Assembly (NCBI RefSeq): GCF_013364355.1
Contig: NZ_CP054931.1
Location: 1,426,001-1,490,000 of the forward strand
Direction: 5' to 3'
Length of the DNA stretch: 64,000 bases
Source: Stenotrophomonas sp. NA06056
GTDB taxonomy: Bacteria; Pseudomonadota; Gammaproteobacteria; Xanthomonadales; Xanthomonadaceae
Part shown: positions 17,284-25,876 of the stretch, piece after piece
How positions within the stretch are numbered: the stretch's first letter is position 1
How the letters are laid out: each line of letters starts with the position of its first letter
Notes under the pieces: generated by a model
What the model was told of the DNA's origin: nothing
The model's database searches: none
The model's input: the letters and a program-made list of their open reading frames with translations, nothing else
Translations under genes and position numbers: made by a program

Positions 17284-18165
17284 ATGCGTCAACCGCGTGG
17301 AATCGGCCGCAGTCTCGGCGTACTTGGGCTGGCGATCGCGTTGGCCCTGCCCGGAGTGGCGCCAGCCGCTGCAGCGGTCGCCGCGGTTGATGCGGCGTCG
17401 ATCAGCGAGCCGGGCATGAGCATGGTGACGTTCAACCTGCACCATGATCGCGAGGACTGGCCCAGCCGCCGCCGCACGATCGTGGCTGAGCTCAAGCGCC
17501 TGCAGCCCGATGCCATCGCACTGCAGGAGGTGATCCAGAGGCGCAACGTGCGCAACCAGGCGCAGTGGCTGGCCAGCCAGCTCGGTTACCGGTATGTATT
17601 CGTGTCCACCGACCCAGTGGGTGCGCCCAAGCGCTATGGCAATGCACTACTGACCCGGCGCCCGATCCTGGCCCGTGGCGAGCACCTGCTGCTGCCGCTG
17701 GATGACTATCGCACCGTGGCCCACCTGCGCATCGACGTGGACGGCAAGCCGGTCAATGTCTATGCCACCCACCTCAACGAGCGCAGTGACGACACCGGCC
17801 AGCGCATCCGCCGCAGCCAGGTCGAGGATCTGCTGCGCTACATCACCGCGACATCCGCTGGCGCGCCGGTGGTGATCGCCGGCGACTTCAATGCGCTGGT
17901 CGATGCTGGAGACCTGAGCGAGCTGCGCAGCTACTACGGCGACAGCTACGGCAGCGTGCACGTCAACACCGACCTGGCCGGCGTCAGTACGCTCAACCGT
18001 CATTACTACCAGGCGCCGTCGCGGATCGATCACATCTTCTTCCAGCAGGACCAGATGGTCGCGCGCGAAGCGAAGATCCTGTTTGACCAGCCGGATGATG
18101 GCGGCCGTTGGGCGTCGGATCACTACGGGGTGTGGACCCGGTTGCAGTTCGCCCCGGCGAACTGA
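17284..18165 (+). CDS. Secreted endonuclease/exonuclease/phosphatase (EEP) family hydrolase
   Basis: This is a metal-dependent phosphodiesterase or phosphomonoesterase of the DNase I-like fold, 293 residues with a signal peptide of about 30 residues. All family catalytic positions are present: Asn51 (TFNLH), Glu82 (LQEV), His163 (ATHL), Asp201 and Asn203 (GDFNAL), the RIDHIFF strand at 247-253 and SDH at 278-280. It starts 2 bp after the discoidin gene and is the last gene of the operon. A phosphatase in a glucan locus could remove phosphate-linked substituents such as phosphoglycerol, but this is inference. A degenerate paralogue is at 29553-30389. Confidence 0.88.
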   Translation: MRQPRGIGRSLGVLGLAIALALPGVAPAAAAVAAVDAASISEPGMSMVTFNLHHDREDWPSRRRTIVAELKRLQPDAIALQEVIQRRNVRNQAQWLASQLGYRYVFVSTDPVGAPKRYGNALLTRRPILARGEHLLLPLDDYRTVAHLRIDVDGKPVNVYATHLNERSDDTGQRIRRSQVEDLLRYITATSAGAPVVIAGDFNALVDAGDLSELRSYYGDSYGSVHVNTDLAGVSTLNRHYYQAPSRIDHIFFQQDQMVAREAKILFDQPDDGGRWASDHYGVWTRLQFAPAN

Positions 18166-18176
18166 CACACGCGTTG

Positions 18177-18234
18177 GTAGATGCCAACCTTGGTTGGCAT
18201 GAAACCCACAGCGCCAACCAAGGTTGGCCTCTAC
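18177..18234. repeat. Inverted pair of SMAG-type palindromes
   Basis: GTAGATGCCAACCTTGGTTG on the plus strand is followed, after a short spacer, by its inverted partner ending in CTAC. Each unit is itself a palindrome around CCAACC/GGTTGG. The pair lies just after the glucan operon. Confidence 0.85.
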
Positions 18235-18287
18235 CAGAGCGCTGCCTCCTGATGGCAGGGGAGGGTAGGGACCAGACGCACAAACAA

Positions 18288-18318
18288 AAAAGGCGGGGAT
18301 CATCGATCCCCGCCTTTT
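18288..18318 (-). terminator. Bidirectional terminator between the glucan operon and rne
   Basis: A 10-bp stem GGCGGGGATC/GATCCCCGCC with a 3-nt loop is flanked by A4 and T4, so it can end both the minus-strand rne message and the plus-strand operon. It lies 24 bp beyond the rne stop. Confidence 0.9.
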
Positions 18319-18341
18319 CGTCTTACGCGATCAAAGAACGA

Positions 18342-21300
18342 TCAGTTCGCCGGCGGCGTGCGCTTGGCGGCTTCTTCGTCTTCGTCCGATGCCTGGGCAT
18401 CAGCGGCCTGTGCGGCAGCGTCGGCATGGCCATCGGCGACCGGGTCGATCGACGGCGCCACCACTGCTTCGGCCACCGGTGCAGCGGCTTCCACTGGCGC
18501 GGCTTCGACAGCCACCGCGGTTGCCGGCTGCTCGACGATCGGCGCGACTTCAACCTCGGCCTTCGGTTCGACGGCCGGAGTGGCTTCAACCACCGGTGCA
18601 ATTTCGGCTACCACCGGCTTCGGCTCGACCACCGGGGCGGCTTCGATCACCGCAGCCGGTTCAACGGCCGGGGGTGCTTCGACCACCACGGTCGGTTCAG
18701 CGGCCGGGGCTGCTTCGACCACCGCAGCGGTCTCGACCACCGGCGGTGCCTCAGAAGCCGGCTGTACCGGCGTCGCTGCATCGATGGCATCCAGCATGCT
18801 GGTCTGGACTGGCGACGGGGCCGGTTCGGCCTTGGCAACGGCTTCCACCGGAGCGACTGCATCGACGACTACGGCGCTGCTCACGGCTGCGACTGGAGCA
18901 ACAGCAGCGGCCACTGCAACCGGGGCGCGTGCCGGCTTGCCGGCATCAGCGGCGGCCGGTTCGACTTCGTCATCGAAATCGAATTCCGGCTGCGAACGCG
19001 ACGGCTGCGCGACGGCAACCGGGGTATTCACCGGAGCCTGGGCCGTCTGCTCGACGGAATCGCCGTCGTTGTCGTCACCCTCGGCGTCATCGCCGTCGTC
19101 CAGCTCATCTCCCAGCACGTCGCCGCCTGCGGCGTTCTCGGCACCGCCACGACGACGACGACGACCACCGCGACGGCCACGGCGGCGGCGGGTTGCGCTT
19201 TCGCCGGCCTGATCACCTGCGGCATCGGCCGCAGTCTCTTCGGTGGCGCCGGTCGCAACCACGACCTCGGCCGCGGCGGCGGTGTCCACGACCGCGGCAG
19301 TGTCGACCACGTTCTCGGTGACGGCGGTCGATGCCAATGCCTTTTCTTCCTGCACTACGACGGTGGCCGCAACCGCGGTCGTGGTAGCCACGGCAGCTGC
19401 TGCGGTCACGACATCGGCCGGGGCTTCGGCAGCAGCACGCTGCGGCTTCTCGGCTGGCTTGTCACCGTCCTGCGGGCGCGGCTGCTTCGGCTGCTTCAGC
19501 TTCGGCTGCTGTTGGCCCTGACCCTGGCCCTGTTCGTTGCGCGGCTTGTTGTTCTGTTGCTGCGGCTGCTGGGCATCCTTCGGCTTGCCCTGCTGCTGCG
19601 GGTGCTGCTGGGCGTTGCCATTGGCCTGGTTGCCGCCGTTGCGGCCGTCCTTGCGCTGCTCACCGCGGTCCTTGCGGTTACCGCCATCCTTCTGCTGCTG
19701 CGCGTTGCCATTGCCATTGCCATTGCCGCCGTTGCCACGGCTGTCCTCGCGGCGGTCCTTGCGGTCCTTGTTGCGATCCTTGTTGCGGTCACGGCGGCCG
19801 CCATCCTGCTGCGGCTGGCGTGCAGCAGGTGCCGGTGCGGGAGCCGGTGCCGGCTCGCCGCCGAAGATGCGCTTCAACCAGCCAACCACGCCGCCGCTGG
19901 CGGCGGCAGCCGGAACCACTGGGGCCACCGGTGCCGGTGCGGGTGCCACGGTCGGTTCCACTTCCTCGCGTACCGGGGCGGGCGAGTTGTGCTTGACCTG
20001 GGTCACCATCGGCGGCGGGATGTTCAGCTGGCCCTTGGTCAGCGCGTGTACCGGCAGCTTGCGCGGAGTGCCGCGCTGGTAGCTCGGCCTGCCGCTTTCT
20101 TCGCCCAGTTCGTTGTCGCGCAGGCGGGTGACGGTGTAATGCGGGGTGTGCAGCTGCTCGTCGGCAACGATCACGATCGGCGCTTCGTGGCGCCGTTCGA
20201 TCTCGCGCAACGCGCTGCGCTTTTCATTGAGCAGGTAATTGGCGATCTCCACCGGGGCCTGGACCAGCACCTGCCCGGTGTTCTCCTTCATCGCATGCTC
20301 TTCAGCGACGCGGATGATCGACAGCGACAGCGACTCGACGCTGCGCATGCGGCCATGGCCGTCGCAACGCGGGCAGACGATCTGGCTGGATTCGCCCAGG
20401 CTCGGACGCAGGCGCTGGCGGCTCATTTCCAGCAGGCCGAAGCGCGAGATGCGGCCGACCTGCACGCGCGCGCGGTCGTACTTCAACGCGTTGGCGAGGC
20501 GGTTCTCGACTTCGCGCTGGTGCTTGTTGGAGGCCATGTCGATGAAGTCGATCACCACCAGGCCGCCGAGGTCGCGCAGGCGCAGCTGGCGGGCTACTTC
20601 CTCGGCCGCTTCCAGATTGGTCTGGAACGCGGTGTCCTCGATGTCGCTGCCCTTGGTGGCGCGCGAGGAGTTGACGTCGACGGCGGTCAGGGCTTCGGTC
20701 TGGTCAACCACGATCGAGCCGCCCGACGGCAGGCGCACGTTGCGCTCGTAGGCACCTTCGATCTGCGATTCGATCTGGAAGCGGTTGAACAGCGGGATGT
20801 CGTCCTTGTAATGCTTGAGCTTGCGCAGGGTCTGCGGCATCACCTGCTGCATGAATTCGCGGGCGTGCTCGTACATCTCCTCGGTGTCCACCAGGATCTC
20901 GCCGATGTCGGCGCGCAGGTAGTCACGCAGGGCGCGCACGATCAGGCGCGATTCCTGGTAGATCAGGAACGGGGCCGGCTTGCTCAGGGCGGCCTCGGCG
21001 ATGGCGCGCCAGACGTTGAGCAGGTAATCCAGATCCCACTGCAGCTCTTCCGCATCGCGGCCGACGCCGGCGGTACGGATGATCACGCCCATGTCATCAG
21101 GGATGTTCAGCTTGTCCAGGGCGTCCTTCAGGGCGGCGCGGTCTTCGCCCTCGATGCGACGAGAGACACCGCCGGCGCTCGGCGAGTTCGGCATCAGCAC
21201 CATGTAGCGGCCGGCCAGCGAGATGAACGTGGTCAGGGCTGCGCCCTTGTTGCCACGCTCTTCCTTGTCCACCTGGACGACGATTTCCTGCCCTTCCTTC

Positions 21301-21578
21301 AGCAGCTCGCGGATGCCGGCCTTGTTGTGGTCGACACCGGCCTGGAAGTAATCGCGGGAGATTTCCTTCAGCGGCAGGAAGCCATGGCGGCCGCCACCGT
21401 ATTCAACGAAGGCCGCTTCCAGCGAGGGCTCGATGCGGAAGATCCGGCCCTTGTAGATGTTGGACTTCTTCTGTTCCTTGGACGGCTGCTCGATGTCGAT
21501 GTCATACAACGACTGGCCATCCACGATGGCAACGCGCAGCTCTTCAGCCTGCGTGGCGTTGATCAGCATTCGCTTCAT
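18342..21578 (-). CDS. rne: Ribonuclease E
   Basis: This is the membrane-linked endonuclease that starts mRNA decay and matures rRNA and tRNA. It has 1078 residues. The catalytic half (about 1-510) carries an S1 domain near 38-118 ([20 protein letters not shown]), the DNase I-like active region ([20 protein letters not shown] near 345) and the zinc-link CPRC near 401. A short amphipathic stretch GWLKRIFGG near 565 resembles the membrane-targeting helix. The rest is a disordered tail: Gln/Asn/Arg-rich (about 590-720), an Arg-rich cluster [12 protein letters not shown] near 800, and Ala/Pro/Val/Glu repeats near 940-1040. GAGGAA precedes the ATG by 7 bp. A long leader probably allows autoregulation, as in E. 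coli. Confidence 0.96.
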   Translation of the reverse strand: MKRMLINATQAEELRVAIVDGQSLYDIDIEQPSKEQKKSNIYKGRIFRIEPSLEAAFVEYGGGRHGFLPLKEISRDYFQAGVDHNKAGIRELLKEGQEIVVQVDKEERGNKGAALTTFISLAGRYMVLMPNSPSAGGVSRRIEGEDRAALKDALDKLNIPDDMGVIIRTAGVGRDAEELQWDLDYLLNVWRAIAEAALSKPAPFLIYQESRLIVRALRDYLRADIGEILVDTEEMYEHAREFMQQVMPQTLRKLKHYKDDIPLFNRFQIESQIEGAYERNVRLPSGGSIVVDQTEALTAVDVNSSRATKGSDIEDTAFQTNLEAAEEVARQLRLRDLGGLVVIDFIDMASNKHQREVENRLANALKYDRARVQVGRISRFGLLEMSRQRLRPSLGESSQIVCPRCDGHGRMRSVESLSLSIIRVAEEHAMKENTGQVLVQAPVEIANYLLNEKRSALREIERRHEAPIVIVADEQLHTPHYTVTRLRDNELGEESGRPSYQRGTPRKLPVHALTKGQLNIPPPMVTQVKHNSPAPVREEVEPTVAPAPAPVAPVVPAAAASGGVVGWLKRIFGGEPAPAPAPAPAARQPQQDGGRRDRNKDRNKDRKDRREDSRGNGGNGNGNGNAQQQKDGGNRKDRGEQRKDGRNGGNQANGNAQQHPQQQGKPKDAQQPQQQNNKPRNEQGQGQGQQQPKLKQPKQPRPQDGDKPAEKPQRAAAEAPADVVTAAAAVATTTAVAATVVVQEEKALASTAVTENVVDTAAVVDTAAAAEVVVATGATEETAADAAGDQAGESATRRRRGRRGGRRRRRGGAENAAGGDVLGDELDDGDDAEGDDNDGDSVEQTAQAPVNTPVAVAQPSRSQPEFDFDDEVEPAAADAGKPARAPVAVAAAVAPVAAVSSAVVVDAVAPVEAVAKAEPAPSPVQTSMLDAIDAATPVQPASEAPPVVETAAVVEAAPAAEPTVVVEAPPAVEPAAVIEAAPVVEPKPVVAEIAPVVEATPAVEPKAEVEVAPIVEQPATAVAVEAAPVEAAAPVAEAVVAPSIDPVADGHADAAAQAADAQASDEDEEAAKRTPPAN

Positions 21579-21984
21579 TGTTGCGTTCCTCGCAAGCGGC
21601 TACCGCGCGGAACGCCATGGGGTTTCGCCTCTGGACACGGCTCGCCGCCCATTCGCGCAAGCGCGGGGAGGGCGGCTTGGGTTTCCAGCGCTACGACACC
21701 ACGGCAGGCCGCGGGAGCGCTTCAATTTTCTGGTTTTGGGTGTTGCAGGGCCGGCGGCAGCTGTCAGCCAGGCTGGAGCGCCGCACGGGACATGTTCAGC
21801 GCGACTGCGTGTCAGGCAATCGGCGATGGCCGGGAACGCCGGTGAGCCGCTAACATGGCCGCCCCGCGGGCGGTGGTCGCGCACTGTGCCGGATTCGTCG
21901 GAAGCTGGGCTTCTGGCCCTGAGTAACTTCCAACGAAATCAATCCCTTATCTCGCCCCCCGAGTGTAACAGAATAAACAGGCTG
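21579..21984. other. Divergent rne-rluC intergenic region with long rne leader
   Basis: These 406 bp hold no credible gene. They separate divergent rne and rluC, the same arrangement as in E. coli, where the long rne 5' leader mediates feedback control by RNase E. I did not resolve specific hairpins or promoters. An A/T-rich stretch (TAACAGAATAAACAGG, 21966-21981) just before rluC may contain its -10 region. Confidence 0.6.
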
Positions 21985-22959
21985 ATGACTGCACAAGACC
22001 CCACCAAGCCGGCCGGCGACAAGCCTTCCGTGCGCATGATCACCGTTCCGGCCGACCGCGCCGGCCAGCGGCTGGATAATTTCCTGCTCGGCCAGCTGAA
22101 GGGCGCCCCGCGCAGCCTGGTCTACAAGCTGGTCCGCAGTGGCCAGGTGCGCGTCAATGGCGGGCGAGCCAAGGCCGAGCGCAAGCTGGAGGCCGGCGAC
22201 GAAGTGCGGATACCACCGGTTCGTCTCACTGAAGAAGGAGACAAGGCTGGGCCACCCGAGGCCTTCATGCGTCGGCTGGAGCAGGCCATCGTCTTCGAAG
22301 ATGCCCGCCTGCTGGCGCTGAACAAGCCGACCGGCGTCGCCAGCCATGGCGGCAGCGGCATCAGCTTTGGCGCGATCGAGACCCTGCGCGCCCTGCGCCC
22401 CGGGCAGACCCTGGAGCTGGTACATCGGCTGGACCGCGATACCTCCGGCCTGCTGATCGTGGCCAAGAAGCGTTCGGCGTTGAGCGAGTTGCAGGCGCTG
22501 CTGCGCGAAGACCACGGCGCAGGCATCCGCAAGCGCTACCTGACCCTGCTGGCCGGGCGCATGCCGGACGGTGTGATGACGGTCGATGCGCCGTTGCACG
22601 TGGGCCTGCGCCAGGGCGGCGAGCGCCATGTGCAGGTCAACGCGATCGGCAAGGAATCCATCAGCCACTTCCGGGTGCTGGAGCGCAAGGGCGGCCATTC
22701 CTACTGCGAAGTGCGGATCGAAACCGGCCGCACCCACCAGATCCGCGTGCATGCCCAGCATCTGGGTCATCCGGTGGCCGGAGATGACAAATATGGCGAT
22801 CCTGCGGTCAACAAGCGGCTTCGTGAGCAGATCGGGCTGAAACGTCTGTTCCTGCATGCGGCGTCGCTGGAGTTCGCGCTGGACGACGGCAAGAGCCCGT
22901 ATGTGCTGAGCGCGCCACTGGCGGAAGAGCTGGTCGAGGCGCTGGATCGACTCCGCTGA
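21985..22959 (+). CDS. rluC: 23S rRNA pseudouridine synthase RluC
   Basis: This makes pseudouridines 955, 2504 and 2580 of 23S rRNA (E. coli numbering). The 324-residue protein has an S4 domain at about 27-75 and the RluA-type catalytic domain. The catalytic Asp is Asp150 in HRLDRDTSG. RTHQIRVHAQHLGHPVAGD is near residue 250. The ATG at 21985 gives the normal family length; the open frame continues upstream without a better start. It is divergent from rne, which supports RluC rather than RluD. Confidence 0.94.
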   Translation: MTAQDPTKPAGDKPSVRMITVPADRAGQRLDNFLLGQLKGAPRSLVYKLVRSGQVRVNGGRAKAERKLEAGDEVRIPPVRLTEEGDKAGPPEAFMRRLEQAIVFEDARLLALNKPTGVASHGGSGISFGAIETLRALRPGQTLELVHRLDRDTSGLLIVAKKRSALSELQALLREDHGAGIRKRYLTLLAGRMPDGVMTVDAPLHVGLRQGGERHVQVNAIGKESISHFRVLERKGGHSYCEVRIETGRTHQIRVHAQHLGHPVAGDDKYGDPAVNKRLREQIGLKRLFLHAASLEFALDDGKSPYVLSAPLAEELVEALDRLR

Positions 22960-23024
22960 CGGCAGTTCGGCGGCGCCGGGCGCTTGGCTGTCGCCGTCGT
23001 TTCCCTGCGATGAATGGGCTTGTC

Positions 23025-23050
23025 ACTTTCTTTGCTCGTGCAAAGAAAGT
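23025..23050. repeat. Perfect 11-bp inverted repeat
   Basis: ACTTTCTTTGC and its exact complement are separated by TCGT. The region is followed by AACCAAAGAAA. It lies soon after rluC, but with no T run it is not a typical terminator. From memory, similar sequences recur between genes in xanthomonads; no second copy was found in this window. Confidence 0.7.
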
Positions 23051-23249
23051 AACCAAAGAAACACGCCGCCATCCGCGAGCCGGCGCTGCGCGCCGGTGCC
23101 CTGTGCTCCTCGCTCCGGCGAGGGGCGGCGCGGAACTCGCTGCGCTCAGACACCCGCGCCTCTTCGCCCTCGCCGGACCTGCGGTGCTCGGCTCGCTACA
23201 AGGCGGGCCTGACAGCCGCAGCGTAGACCCGTGGCCGCACGCAACCTTT

Positions 23250-23273
23250 GTAGAGTCGAGCCGTGCTCGACTC
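23250..23273 (+). repeat. SMAG-type GTAG palindrome
   Basis: GTAGAGTCGAGCCGTGCTCG begins a palindrome pairing GAGTCGAGC with GCTCGACTC around a short loop. Confidence 0.8.
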
Positions 23274-23341
23274 ACGCGCGCAGCGCGGGCTTCGCTTTTC
23301 ATTCTTTCATTGCGCGGCTGGCATGCACGTAGCCTGTCAGA

Positions 23342-23445
23342 GGCCGGGCGAGGTGGGTTTGCGGGGGTGTAAGCGCCATTGATGGCGCGCCCAAGCCCCC
23401 ATGGATGGGTTTACGGCGTCCCCCGCAAGCCCACCTCGCCTGGCC
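23342..23445. repeat. Structured repeat, copy A
   Basis: Arms 23342-23367 and 23420-23445 form a 26-bp stem with two G-T pairs. The 52-nt interior (23368-23419) holds a hairpin GCGCCA-TTGA-TGGCGC and a second, shorter one, CCCA-TGGA-TGGG, followed by TTTACGGCGT. A second copy at 41476-41577 has the same 52-nt interior length, aligns without gaps and keeps the pairing through compensatory changes. No terminator-like T run follows. Confidence 0.85.
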
Positions 23446-23505
23446 CAACCGCAGAATGCCGCTCTGCCAGCCGCGAGGGGGCTCAGCCCGTTGGCCGGAA
23501 ACCCT

Positions 23506-24315
23506 TCACCACTTGAACAGCACCAGGCTGATCGCCAACGTGCCCATGCCGGCCACCAGGCCGTAGACCGTTTCATGCCCCTTGGCGTAACGCTTGGCCG
23601 CCGGCAGCAGCTCGTCCAGGGCCAGGAACACCATCACACCGGCGATCAGTCCGAACACCCAACCAAACGTGGCGTGCGACAGCGACCCTGACAACAGCCA
23701 GTAGCCCAGCGCCGCGCCCACGGGTTCGGCCAGGCCCGACAAGAGGCTGGCCGAGAACGCGTAGAACTTGTTCTGCGTGGCGAAATACACCGGCACCGCG
23801 ATCGCGATGCCCTCGGGGATGTTGTGGATGGCAATGGCGAAGGCCAGCGGCATGCCCACCGACGGGCTTTCCAGCGTCGCGAAGAAGGTCGCCAGCCCCT
23901 CCGGGAAGTTGTGGGCGGTGATCGCGATCGAGGTCAGCAAGGCGACCCGCTTCAGATACTCGCGGCTGTTGTCGCGGAAGGTGGGGTCCTGTTTGTCCAG
24001 GCTGTCATGCGGATTCGGGATGAAGTGGTCGATCAGCACGATCACCACCACGCCCAGCAGGAACGCCAGCGTTCCGTAGGTGAACCCGGTGCGCTCGCCA
24101 TAGGCCAGCGCGAACGAGGCGATGGATTTGTTGAGGATCTCCGACAGCGAGACGTACACCATCGCGCCGCCGGCAAAGGCCAGGCCGAAGGCCAGCAGGC
24201 GCGGGTTGGGGCGGCGCGAGAACAGCACCAGCAGGCTGCCGATGGCAGTGGCCAGGCCCGCAGCGAGGGTGACCGCCAGGGCGATCCAGATGTTTTCGGG
24301 GGGGATCTGCAGCAT
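23506..24315 (-). CDS. zupT: ZIP-family zinc/metal transporter ZupT
   Basis: This imports divalent metals, chiefly zinc, across the inner membrane. The 269-residue protein has eight predicted membrane segments. The metal-site helices of the ZIP family are clear: ITAHNFPEGLATF near residue 137 and IAIHNIPEGIAIAV near 162. A His/Asp-containing loop (DHFIPNPHDSLDKQ) lies between segments 3 and 4. It is monocistronic as far as can be seen, with a 97-bp gap to the next gene upstream. Confidence 0.93.
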   Translation of the reverse strand: MLQIPPENIWIALAVTLAAGLATAIGSLLVLFSRRPNPRLLAFGLAFAGGAMVYVSLSEILNKSIASFALAYGERTGFTYGTLAFLLGVVVIVLIDHFIPNPHDSLDKQDPTFRDNSREYLKRVALLTSIAITAHNFPEGLATFFATLESPSVGMPLAFAIAIHNIPEGIAIAVPVYFATQNKFYAFSASLLSGLAEPVGAALGYWLLSGSLSHATFGWVFGLIAGVMVFLALDELLPAAKRYAKGHETVYGLVAGMGTLAISLVLFKW

Positions 24316-24412
24316 GTACCGACGCGTTCCTTGTCATCAAGCAATCGCCCCGGCACGGGCCGGGGCGGCAAAGGCGAGGCGGGCGTCGGCTGGCCTCGTC
24401 AGCGGCAGGCGA

Positions 24413-24829
24413 TCAGCCGCCGCGGCGCAGGCTTTCTTCGATGGCGAAGCACTGGTCCGGCTTGGGTTGTGGCGGGTTGAAGCTGACCGGCACCTGGATC
24501 GTGGCCGGCACGGCCTCGCCATTGCGGGTGGCGGCCTTGAACTGCCAGCCCTGCACGGCGGTCTTGGCCAGCTCGTCCAGCTGCGGGTTGCCCGCGCCGG
24601 TCAGCAGGGTGACCTCGCTGGGTTTGCCGTCGGTACCGATCACCACCTTGAAGGTGCTGGTGCCGCCCACGCCGGTGCAGGCCAGCTCGAGCGGGTACTG
24701 CGGTGGCGGCGTCTTCACTGCGGCCACCTCGGTGGGGGCCGCAGCCGGCGCTGCCGGCGGCTCGGAGGTGCCGCAGCCGGCCAGGCTGGTCGCGGCAAGC
24801 AGGGACAGGCTCAGCAATCGCACGTTCAT
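24413..24829 (-). CDS. Lipoprotein with TonB C-terminal-like domain
   Basis: This is a 138-residue lipoprotein (LAGC, Cys19). After an Ala/Pro-rich linker, residues about 40-122 resemble a TonB C-terminal domain ([37 protein letters not shown]). It lacks the membrane anchor and long periplasmic span of a true TonB and is unlikely to energise receptors. Its ATG overlaps the stop of the pterin dehydratase gene upstream (ATGA), so the two form an operon although their roles look unrelated. Confidence 0.8.
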   Translation of the reverse strand: MNVRLLSLSLLAATSLAGCGTSEPPAAPAAAPTEVAAVKTPPPQYPLELACTGVGGTSTFKVVIGTDGKPSEVTLLTGAGNPQLDELAKTAVQGWQFKAATRNGEAVPATIQVPVSFNPPQPKPDQCFAIEESLRRGG

Positions 24830-25176
24830 TTCAGTTGCTCCGTCAGGGCCGAAGTCTTCGCTGCGCAGATGAAGTCGTTCTCGCTCAGGCCGCCCACGTC
24901 GTGGGTGGAATAGCGAACGACGGCACGGTCGTAATGGACGCCGAGGTCGGGGTGATGGTCTTCGCCGTGGGCAATCCAGGCCAGTGCGTTCACGAAGGCC
25001 ATGGTGGCGTAGTAGTCCTTGAAGCGGAATGTGCGCACCAGCGCCTGCCCGGCCTCGGCCAGCTCCCAGCCGGGAACCTGCGGCAGCAGTTCGGCCAGGC
25101 GGGCCTCGCCCAGCTTGTGGTCGCTGCCCTTGCGCGGCACGCAATGCGCCTGTGCCAGCGGAATCAGGTCGGCCAT
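24826..25176 (-). CDS. Pterin-4a-carbinolamine dehydratase
   Basis: This recycles the 4a-hydroxytetrahydropterin formed by aromatic amino acid hydroxylases. The 116-residue protein has a core with [20 protein letters not shown] (about residues 48-67) followed by [20 protein letters not shown], the family active-site His motif, and [12 protein letters not shown] near the end. The start at 25176 is preceded by GGAGG; an in-frame ATG at 25206 would add 10 residues. No phenylalanine hydroxylase gene is adjacent, and the phhB assignment is by family. Confidence 0.9.
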   Translation of the reverse strand: MADLIPLAQAHCVPRKGSDHKLGEARLAELLPQVPGWELAEAGQALVRTFRFKDYYATMAFVNALAWIAHGEDHHPDLGVHYDRAVVRYSTHDVGGLSENDFICAAKTSALTEQLK

Positions 25177-25254
25177 GGGTTCCTCCACCTCGTGTTGACT
25201 GAACAATGCGCCGGCCGGTGTATAAAACGAATGAGCGGCTGACGCTTACTTGGC

Positions 25255-25266
25255 TAGAATAGCCTG
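25255..25266 (+). promoter_or_regulatory. -10 element of an apparently leaderless nfuA promoter
   Basis: TAGAAT at 25255-25260 is followed by only six bases before the nfuA ATG. With the usual 6-7 bp from -10 to transcription start, the message would begin at or next to the ATG. No Shine-Dalgarno sequence is present. The same layout occurs before tcdA. Confidence 0.6.
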
Positions 25267-25866
25267 ATGATCCAGATCTCCGACACTGCCCAGACCCATT
25301 TCCGCAAGCTGATCGAACGCGAGGGCGTGCCCGGTATGGGCGTACGCTTGAGTGCGGTCGACCCCGGCACCCCGCGCGCCGATGCCCGGCTGGAGTTCGC
25401 CGAGCCGACCGACCTGCTCGGCGACGAGTGGGCGGTGGACTGCGATGGCTTCACGCTCTATGTCGACGCTACCAGCGTTGGCTGGCTCGATGGCGCGGAA
25501 ATCGACATCGTGCCCGGCACCGCCGGCACCCAGCAGCTGACGATCAAGGCGCCGCGGATCAAGGGCGAAGCGCCCGGCGATGCCGCCTCGCTGGTCGAGC
25601 GCGTGCATTGGGTGGTGGAAAACGAAGTCAATCCGCAGCTCGCCTCGCACGGCGGCAAGGTGGCCGTGCAGGAAGTCTCGGCCGACGGCGTGGTACTGCT
25701 GCGCTTCGGTGGTGGTTGCCAGGGCTGTGGCATGGCCGACGTCACCCTCAAGCAGGGCATCGAGAAGACCTTGATGGGCCGTGTGCCCGGCGTAACCGCC
25801 GTGCGTGACGCTACCGATCACGACAGCGGCCACGCACCGTATATTCCGCGCGGCAACGCCGCCTGA
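25267..25866 (+). CDS. nfuA: Fe-S biogenesis protein NfuA
   Basis: NfuA is a carrier that receives and delivers a [4Fe-4S] cluster, especially under oxidative or iron stress. The 199-residue protein has a degenerate A-type N-terminal domain (about 1-95) and a Nfu domain (about 108-185) with the cluster-binding CxxC at Cys151 and Cys154 (GGGCQGCGM). Length and layout match E. coli NfuA. No ribosome site precedes the ATG; a TAGAAT -10 box six bases upstream suggests a leaderless message. The gene for a membrane repetitive protein follows 10 bp downstream. Confidence 0.94.
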   Translation: MIQISDTAQTHFRKLIEREGVPGMGVRLSAVDPGTPRADARLEFAEPTDLLGDEWAVDCDGFTLYVDATSVGWLDGAEIDIVPGTAGTQQLTIKAPRIKGEAPGDAASLVERVHWVVENEVNPQLASHGGKVAVQEVSADGVVLLRFGGGCQGCGMADVTLKQGIEKTLMGRVPGVTAVRDATDHDSGHAPYIPRGNAA

Positions 25867-25876
25867 TCGCCAACGC

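Larger units (their letters stand above)
22960..23505. other. 546-bp non-coding region rich in inverted repeats
   Basis: This lies between convergent rluC and zupT. It contains an 11-bp inverted repeat at 23025-23050, a low-complexity GC-rich stretch with no credible gene at about 23060-23245, a GTAG palindrome at 23250-23273, and a 104-bp structured repeat at 23342-23445. Those elements are listed separately. Confidence 0.7.

Noticed and set aside
18108..21845. Plus-strand frame of 1245 codons across rne
   Set aside because: Antisense shadow of the repetitive RNase E tail; Gly/Arg/Leu low complexity.
23060..23340. Open frames in the gap between rluC and zupT
   Set aside because: All short, Arg/Ala-rich, without ribosome sites; the region is repeat-derived.
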